Assembly: GCF_902686445.1 (NCBI RefSeq)
Contig: NC_062217.1
Location: 85,989,758-86,053,757, forward strand
Length of the DNA: 64,000 nt
From: Sciurus carolinensis
Lineage: Eukaryota; Chordata; Mammalia; Rodentia; Sciuridae
Direction of reading: 5' to 3'
The notes under the pieces were generated by a model. That model was not told the DNA's origin. It was given only the letters and a program-made list of their open reading frames with translations, and ran no database searches. Below, one piece after another: positions 47,510 through 59,397 of the stretch. How positions within the stretch are numbered: position 1 is the stretch's first letter; every line of letters begins with the position of its first letter. The position numbers and the translations under genes were made by a program.

Positions 47510-48001
47510 TGATGTAGGACAAAAGAGGCTAGACACCTGAGGAATTTGCAGGAAGCAGACTTATTGACTGCAGGGTTCAGAGGGGCTATCACTTAAAAGA
47601 TTCTCTGGATCTCAAGTCTGGAAATTTCTGGAACTTTATACTGAGGGGTGGGGACTTGGAAGGTTTTCGTTTTTGTAGGAGTCTACGTAGTATTTTTTTT
47701 TCTTGAGTTCATAGAAAGTGCTTTTTGTCCCATTTCTTAGATTAGTCAGAAGTTTTACAACAAAAGAAGAAATGACATCATCAAGTCTGTGGCCAAACTT
47801 ATTTTTTGCAAGACAGAGTAACCTAGTCCTCACCAGAAATAGGAAATTCTATTCCATATTGAGTTTTTTGTAGAAATTTTTACTTATATTCTGTTATAAA
47901 GCTTTCTGACAAGAAGAGGAACTTATTTGTTACAGATGTGTTGGGGATTTCTGCTTAATTATGGTGATGGTCTTCTGGGTGGGGGTCTCTGGTCTACTTC
48001 A
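47510..48001 (-). repeat. Proviral 5' LTR
   Basis: 492 bp, TG...CA ends (TGAAGTAGACC to CTACATCA on the minus strand). TATA-like box AGTATAAAG at 47634-47642 and an AATAAG poly(A)-type signal at 47560-47565, spaced as in gamma-type LTRs. Confidence 0.92.
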
Positions 48002-48005
48002 TATG
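48002..48005. repeat. Provirus target-site duplication, right copy
   Basis: TATG, equal to 37508-37511. Confidence 0.8.
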
Positions 48006-48622
48006 AACCTTTCCTCACTTCGAACCACTGAACTCTACACCCCAGTGGCCCCAACATTGACTCTAATACTGGCTGCTTTGATTTCCACTTGGTGATTCCC
48101 TTGTTTTCCTAAGAGTTGAGTTTTTATTTAAAGGGACGAATATTTTATATAGAATTATCCATTATTTAAATTGAAGGGAAGACTAAGTTTTCTAGCCCAT
48201 CATATCAGCAGAACCAGAAGTCCTCATTAGTTTTATTTGGAAAAGTTTTATTAGAATACATACATTCTCTCTGTTAACTTTTTAAAAACTTAGCATGGAA
48301 TTCTGTATCCACCCTTGTTTTCAGGGCCATATGCATTTTCTTTTTTTTTTTTTTTTTTTCCATAGGCACTGTGGTATCTATTGAGGAAACCTGGTGAAGG
48401 GATATTTTTAGTTGATTCTAACATAAGCTGAATGTCAACTTGCAATAAAACACAAACTAATAAACATATATGCATTTATATTAACTGTTTTTTAATTCCT
48501 ATATTGTCTTTCCTGATGGGAGAAGGTAAAATATCAGATCTGTTGTTAAACAGAGTACATGTTAGTCACAAAGTGTCTGTTTTTCCTCTGCTCTCTCATG
48601 ACAACAAAGCTGACTCCTGATC

Positions 48623-48624
<2 letters not shown>

Positions 48625-48658
<34 letters not shown>
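48625..48658. repeat. (TG)n microsatellite
   Basis: About 16 TG units, next to the possible LTR relic that follows. Confidence 0.95.
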
Positions 48659-48659
<1 letters not shown>

Positions 48660-48660
<1 letters not shown>

Positions 48661-49330
48661 ATTGGGGGTTCCTCTCATACCACGCTGTCAGTTCTGCAAC
48701 TATAGACACCAGCTAGGCATCCTCTTATCTAAGTCAAATCTGATACTACCTACTTGGAAAGAGTATCCAGTCCCCACTGGTTGAGGACTTAGTCCCCAAG
48801 ATTGTTACTTGCCCCCACACTTCTGATGGCAAATCTCAGGTTGTTTTACCTGAGCTTTTGGTTAGTGGCTATAAATCAAGGTTCTTACAACCCCCTTTTG
48901 GGTTTTGATTAACTTGCTTGAGCAGCTCACATTTTCTGGGGAAACACATTTACTGGTTTCTTATCCAGGATATTGCAAAGGTTACAGATGAAGAAATGCA
49001 TAGGATGAGGTGCAGGGAGGGGGTACAGAGTTTCCATGCCCTCTCTGAACATGCCACCCTCCAGGATGCTCCACCTGTTCAGCTATCTAGAAACTCATCT
49101 GAATCCTGTCCTTTGGGTTTTTATGAATACTTCATTGCATAGGCATCATTAAAGCAGGAATAACTGTGTCAAAATGTGATGGGACCAAAAAGGTCTGATC
49201 TAATGCTAACAGGCTGGGTGAGGAAATCCAGCAAGGTCTGACTGCTTCAGCATTCTGCTTGGCCTCTGTGCCACACTCCTCCTCCAGGGTCTGGGGCAGG
49301 GTCTCTGGAATGAGGAGGTTCTTAGGACCT
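48660..49330 (-). repeat. Possible ancient ERV LTR
   Basis: Phrases ggtttcttatccaggatattgcaaaggttacagatgaagaaatgcat and cctttgggtttttatgaatacttcattgcataggcatcatt have the layout of old ERVL-type LTRs. I am not sure of the family. Confidence 0.4.
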
Positions 49331-50638
49331 ATCATTAAATAAGAGAATTTTTGGCCATCTGAAGGCAGGGAAAGATTAGGGTTTCTATGTCCTGCCTTGA
49401 GGAAGGAGTTGTGGTCCAGGAACCATAGTCAAAAACAAAAAGATGTATGATAACATCACACAGAGCCATGCCATAGCATTCCAGATGCTTGTTTTATGTG
49501 GCCTTGAAAGGCAGATCATTGATCTCACCAAGATGGTGACACCACTATCTTGCCCTCAACTCTGATACGTCCTAGGAAACTTAGTAATGTTGGGGAGGGG
49601 AGGCAGTAAGATGCACCTCTTTATAGGTCTGGCATAGCGCATACTGCGTGGTGACTTTCTGAATGCTTTAGAGAATAGGCAGGGGCAATCGTATTTCCCA
49701 GTAATTCACACACAATCCCATGAGTGTGTACTCATGTTGCCACGGATCAGAATTATAGCAAAAACAGAGGATTAAATTAACTGAGTTTGTTATTAGAAAT
49801 TCTTGATCAACAGAAAAGATCAAATAAGGATGATTAAAGAAACTGCAACTTAATCTTATTTATAAGAGAAAAAATTTACACAAACGAACAAATGCTCATT
49901 ATAGCAGAAAGAATTATAAACCTCTTTTAAAAGAAGAGAGTGAGTTTGGTTCTTTTTGGTGATATAGATAAGGAAGAGAGATTGAGTGGATAAGAAGGAA
50001 ATCAGGAAAAAAGAGGCAAACATAATATCCTGTATCAAAGCTAAGTTAAACAAATGTGGTTAAAAGATTATTGTATTTGGAGTAAAGGCATGTATCCCAT
50101 TTGTTTACAATAAAAAAAAAGATAATTGTATTACTAAAATAATAGAAATAGCCAGAATGTCTTCTTTAAAAAGCCATAAAATTCCTACTAGAAGGTTATA
50201 AATCCAGCTGTTCTGAAAACCTCTATTCTTAGTCTAAGTATTTTCCCTTATTGCAAACTTCTCTTGTCCCAGCAACTAGAGAGGAGAGTATCAATTTAAG
50301 ATGAGAAAACCGCCTTTAGAGTAACTTTTTAAAGCTCTGTTGCATTTTGCCACTATAGTCACGGATAACTTTACTTCTTGGTTCCTCTGTAGACAGATGG
50401 ATTAATGAGAATTGCCACATCATAGACAGAAGTCACTGATGGAAATGCGTTTATGTGTCCAATCCAGAGACCAAAAATGAGTTACGTAAAAAAAATAACT
50501 TGTGTAGTCCTCTCAAAGTCTCATTTGTCAATTTAATGCTCTTCCTCTTTGATCATAAACAGCCTTAGTGATTACCAGCTACTGTCAGTTATTGAAACCC
50601 TTCATACGGACATATTTATTTTCCATTTTTCTTGTTAA
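49331..50638. other. No recognisable feature
   Basis: No supported gene, RNA or repeat. Confidence 0.35.
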
Positions 50639-50651
50639 AAATTCATTCCTT

Positions 50652-50779
50652 GGGCTGGGATTGTGGCTCAGTGGTAGAGCGCTTTCCTAGCATGTGTGAG
50701 GCACTAGGTTCGATTCTCAGCACCACATAAAAATAAATACATAAAATAAAGGTATACTGACAACTAAAAATTTAAAAAG
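50652..50779 (+). repeat. ID SINE with exact 13-bp target duplication
   Basis: Head gggctgggattgtggctcagtggtagagcg, tail aaaataaatacataaaataaagg. AAATTCATTCCTT occurs at 50639-50651 and 50780-50792. The exact duplication and intact head suggest a younger copy. Confidence 0.95.
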
Positions 50780-50792
50780 AAATTCATTCCTT

Positions 50793-53700
50793 ATATCTCA
50801 CTTGAAGAATCTTTCTTCAGTTTTGTGTTTTATGCTACTCCCAGCACTTAAAAAAAACTTGTTTTTCCTCATGAGAAATATTAGAAGTACAAACTATAGG
50901 ATAATTGTAGGCTTAAATGAAGTAGTTTTAATTGTGTTATTTTTTCATGTCAAGCATTTAAGTTCTAAATAAATGATTTCATAAATAGTACCAAAAACAT
51001 TACTGGAATGAGGATGGGAATAGACACATAAACAGGATATCAGTGAGGCCTGTGCCAGGCTCTCCTCCTGCGGGTTTGTGGTTACCCTGAGAAAGGACTG
51101 CTCTTTAAATTAAAGCAAACAACAATGATCCTTGCAAGTGGAACACCTAAGCCCCAGGAAGTTAATTCCTGAATATACTCTGCACAGATTTTTACTTTGG
51201 AAAGGTGTCTCTTGATTGCATATAATTTGTCCTGGGCGACTGTAGAAATCTCTGTGGTCATACACAACTTTGAACTTGATTTTTAAGGGAAAAAGATGAG
51301 CTCCTGGTTAGGGCACAATGCCATAGATTGCCTGTGATGTTGAAACTAATTTACCCTTTCCCTTTCTTTTTTTTAAAACATATTATCTTATTTCTTTTAG
51401 AACAGGAAGACTTCTTCCTCCTCTCACTCCCCTCCTCCTGTCCTCCTCTTGAGAAGTGTGGTCATAACAATTTATTAATTGGATAGATTTGAGATTGTAC
51501 TCTTGGGAGAAACTTTGAAGAGAAGCTGGGGGTGTTAATTAGACAGAGTGAAGTAGGAGATTAAGCTGATGATAGCAGAAAGACAGTAATGTAGATTGCT
51601 TTCATCTTCAACCTGAGAGTGAATTTCCTTCTGCTGCCATGATTACAGCAGGACTTTAGCTCATTTGTCTTTTCTAGCAATGTCTCTTTCTCACTTTAAA
51701 ATTGCTACTAGAACATCTTTGTATGTAAACTACTTTAAGTACAGAAATCCTTTAATTTGGTTTTTCTTTTCTGGAGAGCATAATGAAGATTGCTTCCAGA
51801 TATTTTGCATAAACAAATGTAGATTTTCTAGTGACAGAATGTCTGTTTAAAGTGTCTTGGTTGATTGGAGAAAAAAATTAACATTTCATTTTTGCTATTC
51901 ATTTCATACATTTTTGGAAAGGGTATGTTGCATGGCAAGTGAATAACTTCAAAAGTACATATTTATTAGCACTCCCTTCCCTGGGAATTATCCAGTAAGC
52001 TGACTTGCTGTGGCTGTTCTGGTTTTCCAAAGTAGAAAGAGTTAAGAGTTAAATTAACCACCCAGGTGGCCTTTACTACTAATAATATACCAACATTTAT
52101 GTGTGCTCTACCTTTAAAACACACACACACAAAGTTAGAAAAAGTTAGATCTGTAATACCATCATTCAGTTTCTTCCCTTTAGGAAGGGCAAAAGGTCAG
52201 CCAATGAGAGTGAAGAGTGAGTAAGAGGAAGCTCCTTTTGATATAACACTAATAATTGTGATAATTGGGAAGTTTTGTTGAACTTTACTTCCTAGGGTTT
52301 TGTTTTGTTTGTCAAAACCTGGGCAGCCTATGGTGGTGTTCGTGCATGACAATATTATTTGTTAAGGGTTGCATCTCTGTCCCTCAAAACAAACAAAAAG
52401 CAAGCAAACAAAAATCAGTGTTTTAAGAGATGCTGACAACCTTTAATTAGGCCAAGGCAAGCTGATTACCTGGGGTAGTGACAGTAGTGAGCACTAAGCT
52501 TAACATTTGGTGACTTTCTCTAGAAAGGGCCCCTGAAAGACAGGATCGAATGGGGAAGGCATAGAGGCCGAATTCTCAGCCGTGGTTCCGGAGAGCCAGT
52601 GCAGCTCCCTGAGGGCCCACAGAGTGTGGCAGACTCCTTTCCTCAGACCAGGGGTATCTGAATAATAGAAAGCAATGAACTCAGGGGAGGCCTTAGAACC
52701 CTGGTCCAGCACATTTCACTCAATTGGGTTGCCCTTAAAAACAGCAATAAGAAAAACCCAACCACAAACCATCATGCCACTGGAAACCCTTACATAATTG
52801 TAGCAGGTTTGGGTTTCCTCTGGTTCAAGTTTTCTTGCCTCTTTGATAATCAGACAATCTGAAGAAAGGCATAGAATTTCAGGGGAGAATCTGCATGACA
52901 GGCGTACAATGAAGCCATTCACCACTGCTCTTTTTTATTAGCTTACATGGGATCTACATCATTCTTAGTCTCTGGCTTGGCTACAAGGCTCCATTTAAAC
53001 TTAACCCAACTTGCAGACTTAACTGATCCAGGAATGACTCAATACGACTAGCCAGCTACTGTAGCTCTTTTTCCTCTTTTGATAAGGGGATTTAACACAA
53101 TGGGCTTTACAGTTCTTAAATGACTCAATTTTTTTCTTTTTTCTTTGAGTTGTAGTGCTAATACGACCTTTGGTTCTTAATAAAATTTCACATGACTTGA
53201 TTATATTTTTCAAAAGTATAAAAAATACAATATTGACTCCCTCCCCTTTGAATGAAACTCTTTAAATCTTATGTGTGTGTGTGTGTGTATACACACACTC
53301 ATATATGTGATATAGAAGTGAAATGCACATTCCTAATATTTACGTAGTTGATTTCTATATGTTAGATATTACTATAATATTAACTATTTTATATTATTAA
53401 ATCGAACTTGAAAAGATTTCCTTTGTTTTAAGGAGTTATTATGATATAATATTTAGCAGTATTCCAGCACTGAATTTCTATTGTCACACACTTCTGGTTA
53501 TTTTCACTACTGTGTTCACTACCTTATGTGATATTTAACATTTCAGTGAATGTTAGCCAGGTGGTTAGAGGCCATGAAAGGACCACAGTGCCAATATACT
53601 TCTATTTCTTATCAGGACATACTTGGTTGTCCCTGAGTAGCTGGGGAAGGGGGCAATCCCAACAGAAGAGTGGCAAAGAGGCCCCACTCACTATCTTTTT

Positions 53701-54637
53701 TTTTGAGGGTAGTTAGTAACCACACTTTGGATCCACATCTCTCAGCATAGTGGTTCCCAGACTTTAGTCAGAAGAGGAATCACCAGAATGATTGGTAACA
53801 TGCAGATGCCTGGACTCCACCCCTAGTTATTCTAATTCAGTAGGCCTGAGAATTTGCATTTTTAACAAGTACCCAGTTGATAATGACTGGCAGTTATTGG
53901 AACATAGTGAGAATAGTGGTACTAAAGTCACCATGAATGTTGGGAGTCTATATTGCCTTCTTTACAGCATCTGTGGCCCCCAGGTGAGCAGGGGCCCACC
54001 TTGGGTAGGAGTGAACCCCAGTGTGATCCCTAAAGGTACAGCTGGTGGGAGGGACAGAAGAGCTGCTATATTTCCAAAATATCTGAGCAGCTCAAACATC
54101 CTCCCTGTTCACCTTGTCCACCTCGTCCTGTGTTCCCAGGAACGTGCCTCATCTGTGGGTCAGCCCTGGTTGTTTGAGGATGGCATCTTACTCTCACTTC
54201 AGCTTTGTGATTACAATTGCAGAGTGGTTGTTATCTGCAGCAATTAATCTAAATTTTCTTCTCTATCCCCCTCCCCTCCCCTATTAAAGCAATTTTCAGT
54301 AGTTAGAAACAGAGGTCTGTTTTTCAGAATTAGAAATGAATTCTCAAGAAACCTTTCGGGAATTGTGGATGTAACATGTTCATTCATCTCACGAGAATGA
54401 GATTTTTCCTTGAAGATCAGTTGAGCTGATGCTCAGAACAGATAGGGAAAATAAGTGGTAATGACACTATTGAGGTTTACAGCAGTTTGCTAGAGGTGCT
54501 GTTGTGGGTTGTATTATAGTATCCACCCCTTTATAGCTGGCAGACTTTTTTCTGATGAGAATTTTCAGTTGGCAGACTTCACCCCCTGCCATTCCCCTTC
54601 TCTCTCCTTTCCTTCCCTCCCCCTCCGCCTCTCCTTC

Positions 54638-54641
<4 letters not shown>
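50793..54641. other. Mostly unique intron
   Basis: 3.8 kb in which I see no exon, RNA gene or clear transposon. There is a short (TG)/(AC) run at 53273-53298. An open frame of 151 codons at 53792-54247 has no recognisable family. Confidence 0.4.

Positions 54642-54697
<56 letters not shown>
54642..54697. repeat. (CT)n microsatellite
   Basis: About 27 uninterrupted CT units between a pyrimidine-rich stretch and an ID SINE. Confidence 0.97.
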
Positions 54698-54700
<3 letters not shown>

Positions 54701-54780
54701 TCTGCGGTGCTAGAGAGCAAACACAGGGCTTTGTGCCTGCCAGGCAAACACTGTACCACTGAACTACACTCTCAGACCCC
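54698..54780 (-). repeat. ID-type SINE
   Basis: Reversed, diverged ID head (gcggtgctagagagcaaacacagggctttgtgcctgcc). Confidence 0.75.
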
Positions 54781-55530
54781 TGACTGACTTTTTTATTATA
54801 AGAATTTTCAGATCTATACAAAACTAAGGCAGTACAACAGACTCCCACATATTCATCTCTCCCTTTCTAGAGTTCTCAAGATTTATCACATATCTTCAGC
54901 AACCTTTTCCATTCTTAAATTTTGCTGATGGTTTTCCCCACCTATCACAAGATTCAAGGCTGAGGCCCCTATAACGAAATATGGATTAATAAAATTACAC
55001 AATTTATTTTTAATAGAAGTTTTATATGACACAGGAGCTTTCAGAAATGAATATTTATTTTCCAAAAATAAAAAAACCAGTGAAACCTGCGTATTTTGTG
55101 CTCAGGTTTGATGAAGAGCAGACAGTCATGCAGAAGCATATTAGACAAAGGGGGGTGACCTAATGTTCATAAAGTGGGGACACTCAGCAAGACCTGTTTG
55201 TTCAGATTCTTCTCTATGTCCTTGTCTTCAGAGATAAGGACATTCCTTTCCCAAGTACAGAGAGGGCACCTCTGGATTGACAGTCTTATGACCTGCCTTA
55301 GGAGAAGAGAGAGAACTTTTTATGGCCTGCTTTAGGAGAAAAGGGTGGGAAAAGGTCAGGGAGATCTCCCTCTTCAGTTTCAAATGCCAGGGTACCATAT
55401 GATGGGGTAGTGTGCCCAGAACACCAGCATTTCCAAACTGATTCACTTTCAGAAGGAAGCAAACATACAGTGCCTTGCTTGGGACCTGTGTTTGGCAATC
55501 TTGAGTGGTCATTAAATGTGTCCTTTCTAG

Positions 55531-55692
55531 GAATGTGTTCCTGAAAATCTAGATCTGAAGAAGAAGATTTTTGCTCAGCTAGATCGCATTGTCGACGATA
55601 GAGTCATCTTGAGCAGTTCCAGCTCTTGCCTGATGCCTTCCAAGCTGTTTGCGGGTTTGGTGCATGTGAAGCAATGCATTGTGGCTCATCCT
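55531..55692 (+). CDS. CRYL1: CRYL1 internal coding exon (catalytic-His exon)
   Basis: This exon encodes 54 residues, from [14 protein letters not shown] to KQCIVAHP, and I recognise it as lambda-crystallin homologue CRYL1, the cytosolic NAD-dependent L-gulonate 3-dehydrogenase of the glucuronate/uronate route. The family has a 3-hydroxyacyl-CoA-dehydrogenase-type Rossmann domain. The Ser-rich stretch [13 protein letters not shown] and the His of VAHP match the substrate and active-site region; the His codon is 55687-55689. The acceptor is tcctttctag before 55531 and the donor is gtgagt at 55693. Both ends are in phase 0, and there is no stop or frameshift. The protein continues directly into the exon at 60952. 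The exon start was set by the AG and by where homology to the family begins. A SINE starts about 23 bases past the donor. Confidence 0.95.
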
Positions 55693-55715
55693 GTGAGTAT
55701 TTTAAATTTGGAAAA

Positions 55716-55844
55716 CCAGGTATGGTATGTGCACCTGTGGTCCCAGCTATTCAGGAGGATGAGGCAGGAGAATCACTCAATCCTAAGAGTTTGAGGCTAA
55801 CCTGGGCAACATAGCAGACCCTATCTCAAAAAAAAAAAAAAAAA
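55716..55844 (+). repeat. B1/7SL-like SINE next to a CRYL1 splice donor
   Basis: ccaggtatggtatgtgcacctgtggtcccagctattcaggaggatgaggcagg ... accctatctc and a poly(A) run. Monomeric, without an ID half. Confidence 0.85.
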
Positions 55845-56927
55845 GTTTAGAAATTGGGAGAATTGATTGTATCTCATTCTATTCATTCTATTTTTGGAGC
55901 GAGATACAATGAATTCCAACAAATCCATTAATATTTTAAATGACTTTATTGGTCTATAATTCACATGCCATGCAATCTGCTGATTAAAATCATATAGTTC
56001 ATTAGTTTTTAGTATGTTTAGACTTGTGCAATGCCAGCATTTATAAAAAGAATGTCCAAAAATCCTTTGGATTTTTATCTGTGTGCCTAAGGCATCACAG
56101 CATAGAATGAGCAATGTCTGAGGTTTTAACCCTCGAGTAACTCACATGTAACTGAGGAGGCTGACAACTAAACAAGTAATTTCACCACTGAAGTCAAACT
56201 GCTATGATAAAAATGCACATGCTGAATAGGATTTTGTAGATATGTAACTTTTTCAGTGTGGTTTACTTACCACAATTCAGAGTGAGGTCATTTCTGTTTA
56301 AGTGCAGATTCTGGGGCCCACTCTGAGATTGTGAGTCAGGGTTGGCTTTAAATTCTTCTTTCCCTGTTGTTCCCTTTTACCCATCCATGCAATCTACTAG
56401 GCAAACTTCCTCACTCGGCGTATGTTATGAGGTAGATTGGGTAATGGCTTCCAAATTGGCAATGTAAGCACTCAAGGAATCTTTTTTTTAATTAATATTA
56501 ATGTATTAATATTGGGAAAGGAGAATGAAAGTGGAGATTTGAGGACCACTCAGTGAAAGACATTTGAGTCCTGACTGTGACCTCAGCACGACCTTGGAGA
56601 ACCAAGGACAGCTTGTTAGGACAGGAAAGTTAACTTATGCAAGCCAGGATAAACATGATAGCACATATGGTGGCCACACCTTTGGCATCACCCAGTCATT
56701 GGAGGTTAAGGCTAGGAAGAAGCTACACAGAACAGCTGAGCCAGCCTGCATAGGATCTGGTTGGGCTGATGATGGTAAGAGTATTTGACACTGGGGAAGG
56801 GCATAAGCAAAGACCTAGGCCAAGAACACACACAGGCATGTAGGATGTTAAGGAGGCCAGTATTGGCTGGGAGAGCCCACATATTTGGGGATCAGTGGGA
56901 GAAAGTTTGAAGGCTCTTGTATATAGG

Positions 56928-57377
56928 TTAAGCATCCATTATCTGAAATGCCTGGGACAGGAATATTCCAAATTTTGGAGTTTTGGATTTTGGAATATTT
57001 GCATTGACTTTACTAGTTGAGTATGCCTAATCAAAAAAAAAAAAAAGCAAAAATCTAAAGTGCTCTAAAACTCAAAACTTTTCGAGCTTTACCTTTGTGC
57101 TCAAAAAATTTCAGATTTTTGCCAGGCATAGTGATTCACACCTGTAATCCCAGTGACTCCACAGGCAGAGGCAGGAAAATCACAAGTTTGAGGCCAGCCT
57201 GGGCAACCTAGCAAGAACTTGTCTCAAAATAAAAAATAAAAATGACTGGGGATTTGGCTTAGTGATAGAGTGCTCCTGGGTTCCATTCTCAGTATCACCA
57301 AAAAAAAAAAAAAAAAAAAGTTTCAGATTTCTGGAGCATTTTAGATTTCAAATTTAGGATCAGGGATGCACAACCTG
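56928..57377. mobile_element. Tigger/MER-like DNA transposon relic split by a SINE
   Basis: Ends taagcatccattatctgaaatgcctggg and aggatcagggatgcacaacctg are near-inverted, with internal attttggaatatttgcat. Same family as 3985-4670. Confidence 0.6.
57119..57320 (+). repeat. MEN-type composite SINE
   Basis: B1-like half then ID half and a 20-A tail. Exact target duplication TTTCAGATTT at 57109-57118 and 57321-57330, inside the DNA-transposon relic. Confidence 0.9.
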
Positions 57378-58830
57378 TGGTTGTCTTATTGAGAACTGTG
57401 TTAATCTGAAGAATTGGATCTATCTTAGGTGTACAGCATCAATGCAATATGGTGGAAACTACTGCTTTAGGAGAACCCCTTGTACAGTGAAGATGGGTCA
57501 GAGAGGGGAGCAGTGACAACATAGGACATGAAGGTAAACATGAGTGACCAGGACCTAGGATTGAGTGTAGGGAAATTCTTTTGAGCAATAGCATTTGAAA
57601 GTGGGGAGGTACCAGATTTGCTCAGAGAAGTGGATGCCTATCAAATTTTGTATGCCCAGAAGAGGAGCTGCCTAGAACACCACTGAGCTGCTTAGTTACT
57701 ATGCAAATATAAGTGAGGGTTGAACCAAGAGGGACTCTATCCCAAATTAAGTCCCACAAAGCCTTTTACATCTTTCCTTCTATGGTATGTATGTGTCCAC
57801 AGAAAGTGCTCTTGGAACCTGTAAGCCATTATTAGATTGTTAAAGTGATTGCTTCAGTGGAGGGTCTTTGCTTGTTAGAAAGTTCCCAATTTCCAACCAC
57901 TATTTTTGTTTTTAAGTTAGTTTTAAAATTTTTTAAAAAAATTTAAAAGAAAACCTAAACTAAATCAAATTGTTTAGAAACTACTTCTCGTGTTCTTTGA
58001 CAAGACTTTTTCCACATCTATTCAATTTTAAACTGACTACTGGTAAGACTACTCCTGATTCACTTTCTTTTATGCCACACCCAGCAAAATCCTCTGACTA
58101 GCAGGATGATCAGTAACTTGAATAATGACATTTCTCTCCCTCATTCCTCTTGTCTCATCCAGGTACTGTTTGCTTTTTCTTGTTTAATCAAAGACAAAGA
58201 GCATAGTTAAAGTAAACCCAAACCTGATTGCCAAAATTAATCTCTTGTTACTTTTATGAAGTATTTTTAACCAAAACTAATATTAACTAAAGCAAATCAG
58301 ATAACCCAAGTTAACTGTCTTCAGAATTTTGTCTCTTCGTTTTTCAGTCATTCCATTAGCATCTAGATGAGTGGGGGGAAAGAATCATGAATAAGTTGGA
58401 CAGGCAGCTCTAAGTAGTCAAGAACCATTGCTAATCTCTGAGGATCCACAAAATTCCCCAGGCCAGAAAGGAGAAGCTGAGTGCTTAGCTCCCATCCTCA
58501 GTCCTTCAGTTGTCAGTTATCTTTGTCTGGACAGGAAATAGGATAAGAGAGAAGGAGGCCTGCTCATGTCCCTGAAAGTCCCTGGCAAGAGTGGATATTC
58601 AGCAATTGCAAAAGACTGCCATCTCCACCCCAGCTCAGAGAAGTCACTAGCCAGTATGTTGTGACATCCACATGTTCTCTTGGGCGCCTTTTGTAGGAGT
58701 TAGAACAGGATTTCCTCAGCGGCAGGAGGTGAGCAGAAGGCACTGACAGGATGGGCCTGTGGTATCAGAGCAGAGTAGTTCTGATGGGTCTTTAGTGTGG
58801 GCTTCCTTAATTCAGCAAAAGTGGTTGTGG

Positions 58831-59120
58831 TGAAATAAGCCAATCACAAAAAACCAAAGACCGAATGATTTCCCTGATAAGTCGATGATGATACATATTG
58901 CGGGGGCGGGGGAAGGTAAGGGAAGAATGGAGGATGAATTGTGAAGAGGGAAATGAGGGCTGGGAGGGGGCAGGGAGAAGGAAAGATAATAGAATAAGAC
59001 AGACATCATTACCCTGTGTACATGTATGATTACACAAATGATGTGACTCTACTTCGTGTACAACCAGAGAAACAATAGTTGTACCCCATTTGTGTACAAT
59101 GAATCAAAATTTAAAATAAA
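58831..59120 (+). repeat. 5'-truncated L1 3' end with target duplication
   Basis: Starts tgaaataagccaatcac (end of ORF2), has the G-rich tract, and ends caatgaatcaaaatttaaaat. Flanks AAAAGTGGTTGTGG (58817-58830) and AAAAGTGGCTGTGG (59121-59134) differ at one base. Confidence 0.9.
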
Positions 59121-59209
59121 AAAAGTGGCTGTGGGTGGACATCACACACAAAAGGCTCAGGAAGACAGGTATTAATGCAGCCATTTTCTCTGTTCTGGAC
59201 ATGTGTTTT

Positions 59210-59397
59210 TTTGGGGGAGCATTGAGGGTACCGGGAATTGAACTCAGCGGCACTCAAACCACTGAGCCCCATCCCCAGCCCTATTTTGTATTTTATTTAG
59301 AGACAGGGTCTCACTGAGTTGCTCAGCACCTCGCTGTTACTAGGGCTGGCTTTGAACTCGTGATCCTTCTGCCTCAGCCGTCTGAGCTGCTGGGATT
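59210..59397 (-). repeat. MEN-type composite SINE
   Basis: Reversed ID half then reversed B1-like half. Target duplications are TGGACATGTGTTTT (59196-59209) and TGGATATGTGTTTT (59398-59411), one mismatch. Confidence 0.9.

Larger units (their letters stand above)
37512..48001 (-). mobile_element. Class I (gammaretrovirus-like) endogenous provirus, defective
   Basis: Two direct LTR copies at 37512-38013 and 47510-48001 flank decayed gag, pol and env read on the minus strand. The primer-binding site next to the 5' LTR reads TGGTGACCCAGATGGGAG, sharing its first nine bases and 14 of 18 overall with the complement of tRNA-Trp. A purine tract (AAGTGGGGAA) precedes the 3' LTR. The 4-bp TATG duplication marks the original integration. 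Later insertions are two ID SINEs and a 3.5-kb plus-strand L1. Gag capsid and integrase similarity place it with gamma-type viruses. It lies antisense to CRYL1. Confidence 0.92.

Noticed and set aside
50652..50779. ID SINE heads as functional tRNA-Ala genes
   Set aside because: They have A-rich tails, target duplications and degraded cloverleaf arms. They are SINEs.
53792..54247. 151-codon plus-strand open frame
   Set aside because: No recognisable motif, splice context or repeat protein; treated as chance.
54565..54848. Arg-Glu repeat protein frames
   Set aside because: Direct translation of the (CT)n microsatellite.
1..55530. Search for the preceding CRYL1 exon
   Set aside because: I looked for sequence coding the part just before ECVPENLD and saw none. 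It may be missed by eye or lie outside the window.
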